Below, piece by piece: positions 63,347-64,000 of a stretch of DNA of 64,000 nucleotides. The first letter of the stretch is position 1; every line of letters starts with the position of its first letter. The notes beneath the pieces were generated by a model. The model was given only the letters and a program-made list of their open reading frames with translations, had not been told where the DNA came from and ran no database searches. This DNA is from Paenibacillus paeoniae. Lineage in GTDB: Bacteria; Bacillota; Bacilli; Paenibacillales; Paenibacillaceae. A program made the position numbers and the translations under genes. The DNA is taken from positions 21,356 through 85,355 of the forward strand of contig NZ_QUBQ01000010.1 in assembly GCF_003388735.1 (NCBI RefSeq), given 5' to 3'.

Positions 63347-63380
63347 TCAAAAAAGCCTGTTGCAGCGACTGCAACAGGTG
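63347..63380 (-). terminator. Third terminator downstream of the rRNA operon
   Basis: Minus-strand stem CCTGTTGCA/TGCAACAGG (63356-63378) followed by a run of six U. A further small hairpin (CACTCTCC/GGAGAGTG, 63399-63417) lies before it. With the two terminators upstream it shields gntR from rRNA read-through. Confidence 0.85.
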
Positions 63381-63444
63381 ATCTTTAAGCAATTTATACA
63401 CTCTCCCGTGGAGAGTGATCTTTTGAACTTTAGTTTTTGCTCCT

Positions 63445-63483
63445 TAAAAGTAATAAGCCTACCGTATCCGTTAAGGTAGGCTT
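63445..63483 (-). terminator. Second terminator downstream of the rRNA operon
   Basis: Stem AAGCCTACC/GGTAGGCTT on the minus strand (63455-63483), tail ATTACTTTT. It directly follows the 5S-like segment, in the same relation as the first terminator to the real 5S gene. Confidence 0.75.
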
Positions 63484-63487
63484 CTGT

Positions 63488-63644
63488 GCTTGGCGATGTC
63501 CATTCCGCACCGGATGAATAGGCTGCGAAGCGTTACCTCACGGTCGGCGTCTGAACCTACCGCTAAGGCCGGGCCGGCATCGTCGAGCTGCTTCGATCAG
63601 AGGTTCGGACACTCTCCCTGTTGGGAGAGGGAAGTCACCAAGCC
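63488..63644 (-). ncRNA. 5S-like segment of unknown nature (candidate structured RNA or degenerate 5S)
   Basis: The minus strand begins GCTTGGTGA and ends TCGCCAAGC, which pair as a 9-bp terminal helix like that of 5S rRNA. The last 20 nt match the 3' end of the real 5S gene nearby. The interior (about 140 nt, GC-rich, with hairpins CTCTCCC-AACA-GGGAGAG and TCGA/TCGA) does not match 5S, and total length is 157 instead of 117. It is followed by its own terminator. It may be a rearranged 5S copy or a distinct RNA. Confidence 0.45.
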
Positions 63645-63672
63645 GTTCGTACAAGGCTATATCTGTACGAAC
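63645..63672 (-). other. Hairpin between the rRNA terminator and the 5S-like segment
   Basis: Perfect 9-bp stem GTTCGTACA/TGTACGAAC with a 10-nt loop, partly overlapping the U-run of the first rRNA terminator. Possible processing site. Role unknown. Confidence 0.5.
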
Positions 63673-63708
63673 AACAAAAAACCTACCGCAACAAAGTGCG
63701 GTAGGTTA
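63672..63708 (-). terminator. First terminator of the rRNA operon
   Basis: Minus-strand stem AACCTACCGCA/TGCGGTAGGTT (63680-63707), followed by TTTTTTG. It lies 7 bp after the 5S 3' end. Confidence 0.92.
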
Positions 63709-63713
63709 TCTGT

Positions 63714-63830
63714 GCTTGGCGACGTCCTGCTCTCCCAGGACCCTGCGGTCCAAGTACCATCGGCGCTGAAGGGCTTAACGGTCGTGTTCGGTATGGGAAC
63801 GCGTGGTTCCCCTTCGCCGTCATCACCAAA
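63714..63830 (-). rRNA. rrf: 5S ribosomal RNA
   Basis: 117 nt on the minus strand, from TTTGGTGATGACGGCGAAGG to GTCGCCAAGC. It includes the conserved CCCATACCGAACACG and CAGCGCCGATGGTAC blocks, and the ends pair as helix I. It lies about 90 bp after the 23S gene and is followed by a strong terminator. Confidence 0.95.
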
Positions 63831-63920
63831 CGATCAAGGGTTTGCACCTTGAAAACTGGATACGAAAGTAGCTGTTTTACGCTTTAGCTTGTCTGTGGCT
63901 TGTATGAACCACAAACGATT

Positions 63921-64000
63921 AGGATAAGCCCTCGACCGATTAGTATTCGTCAGCTCCACACATTGCTGTGCTTCCACCCCGAACCTATCAACCTCGTCGT
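63921..64000 (-). rRNA. rrl: 23S ribosomal RNA (3' end only)
   Basis: The minus strand reads GAATACTAATCGGTCGAGGG near its end, the standard 23S 3' terminus, preceded by GTTCGGGGTGGAAGCACAGC. The exact mature end (near 63921) is approximate. The rest lies beyond the window. Confidence 0.93.

Noticed and set aside
63360..63380. tRNA gene after the rRNA operon
   Set aside because: The hairpin is a simple terminator stem with a U-run. No cloverleaf or T-arm sequence was found.
63488..63644. Second intact 5S rRNA gene
   Set aside because: The ends match 5S, but the conserved CCATACCGAACACG block and the length do not, so it is listed only as a 5S-like segment.

Overview
The window reads as chromosomal DNA of a low-to-medium GC Firmicute, most likely Paenibacillaceae (Paenibacillus or Cohnella-like). 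The gene order from ctsR to rpsJ follows the origin-proximal order of Bacillus subtilis almost completely: ctsR-mcsA-mcsB-clpC, radA-disA, yacL-ispD-ispF-gltX-cysE-cysS-mrnC-rlmB-rae1-sigH-rpmG-secE-nusG-rplKAJL-ybxB-rpoBC-rpsLG-fusA-tuf-rpsJ and the S10 cluster. Nearly all genes are on the minus strand, so transcription runs from high to low coordinates. The family placement is inferred from gene order and protein character; no 16S sequence is present.

Region by region (minus strand unless stated): 1-5768 is the S10/spc ribosomal protein cluster (rplX partial to rpsJ) with its promoter near 5904-5932. 6079-6604 is a 50-bp-period palindromic repeat array. 6776-9560 is a three-gene ABC importer of the TrpXYZ type. 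9854-14229 is the str operon (tuf, fusA, rpsG, rpsL) with its own promoter. 14448-16756 holds three genes of unknown function where Bacillus has the L7Ae-like ybxF/rplGB gene. 17008-30050 carries rpoC, rpoB, a methyltransferase, the L7/L12-L10-L1-L11 genes, nusG, secE, rpmG and sigH, with a MITE-like element at 25263-25468. 30141-38062 holds rae1, rlmB, mrnC, cysS, cysE, gltX, ispF and ispD, with a second palindromic array (51-bp period) between mrnC and rlmB and a cysteine T-box before cysE. 38207-43256 holds yacL, an uncharacterised plus-strand gene, pssA, disA and radA. 43661-45088 holds two accessory exported proteins. 45376-49928 is the clpC stress operon with a clear CtsR operator. 50244-51480 holds a divergent Lrp/AsnC regulator and YitT-family gene.

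51560-63075 is an 11-gene catabolic operon led by a GntR/UTRA regulator. It encodes a TIM-barrel isomerase, an ArgE/DapE-type metallohydrolase, a threonine-synthase-like PLP enzyme, a sugar ABC importer without its ATPase, a Gfo/Idh dehydrogenase, a metallo-beta-lactamase-fold hydrolase, a SIS protein and an FGGY kinase. Mixing amino-acid and sugar enzymes points to an amino-sugar or sugar-amino conjugate as substrate (inference). 63462-64000 is the end of an rRNA operon (23S 3' end, 5S), followed by stacked terminators and a 157-nt segment with 5S-like ends but unrelated interior.

The most unusual items are the two related palindromic arrays, the hybrid catabolic operon, the exported domain shared by two otherwise different proteins (15393-16490 and 43661-44293), and the 5S-like segment after the rRNA operon.
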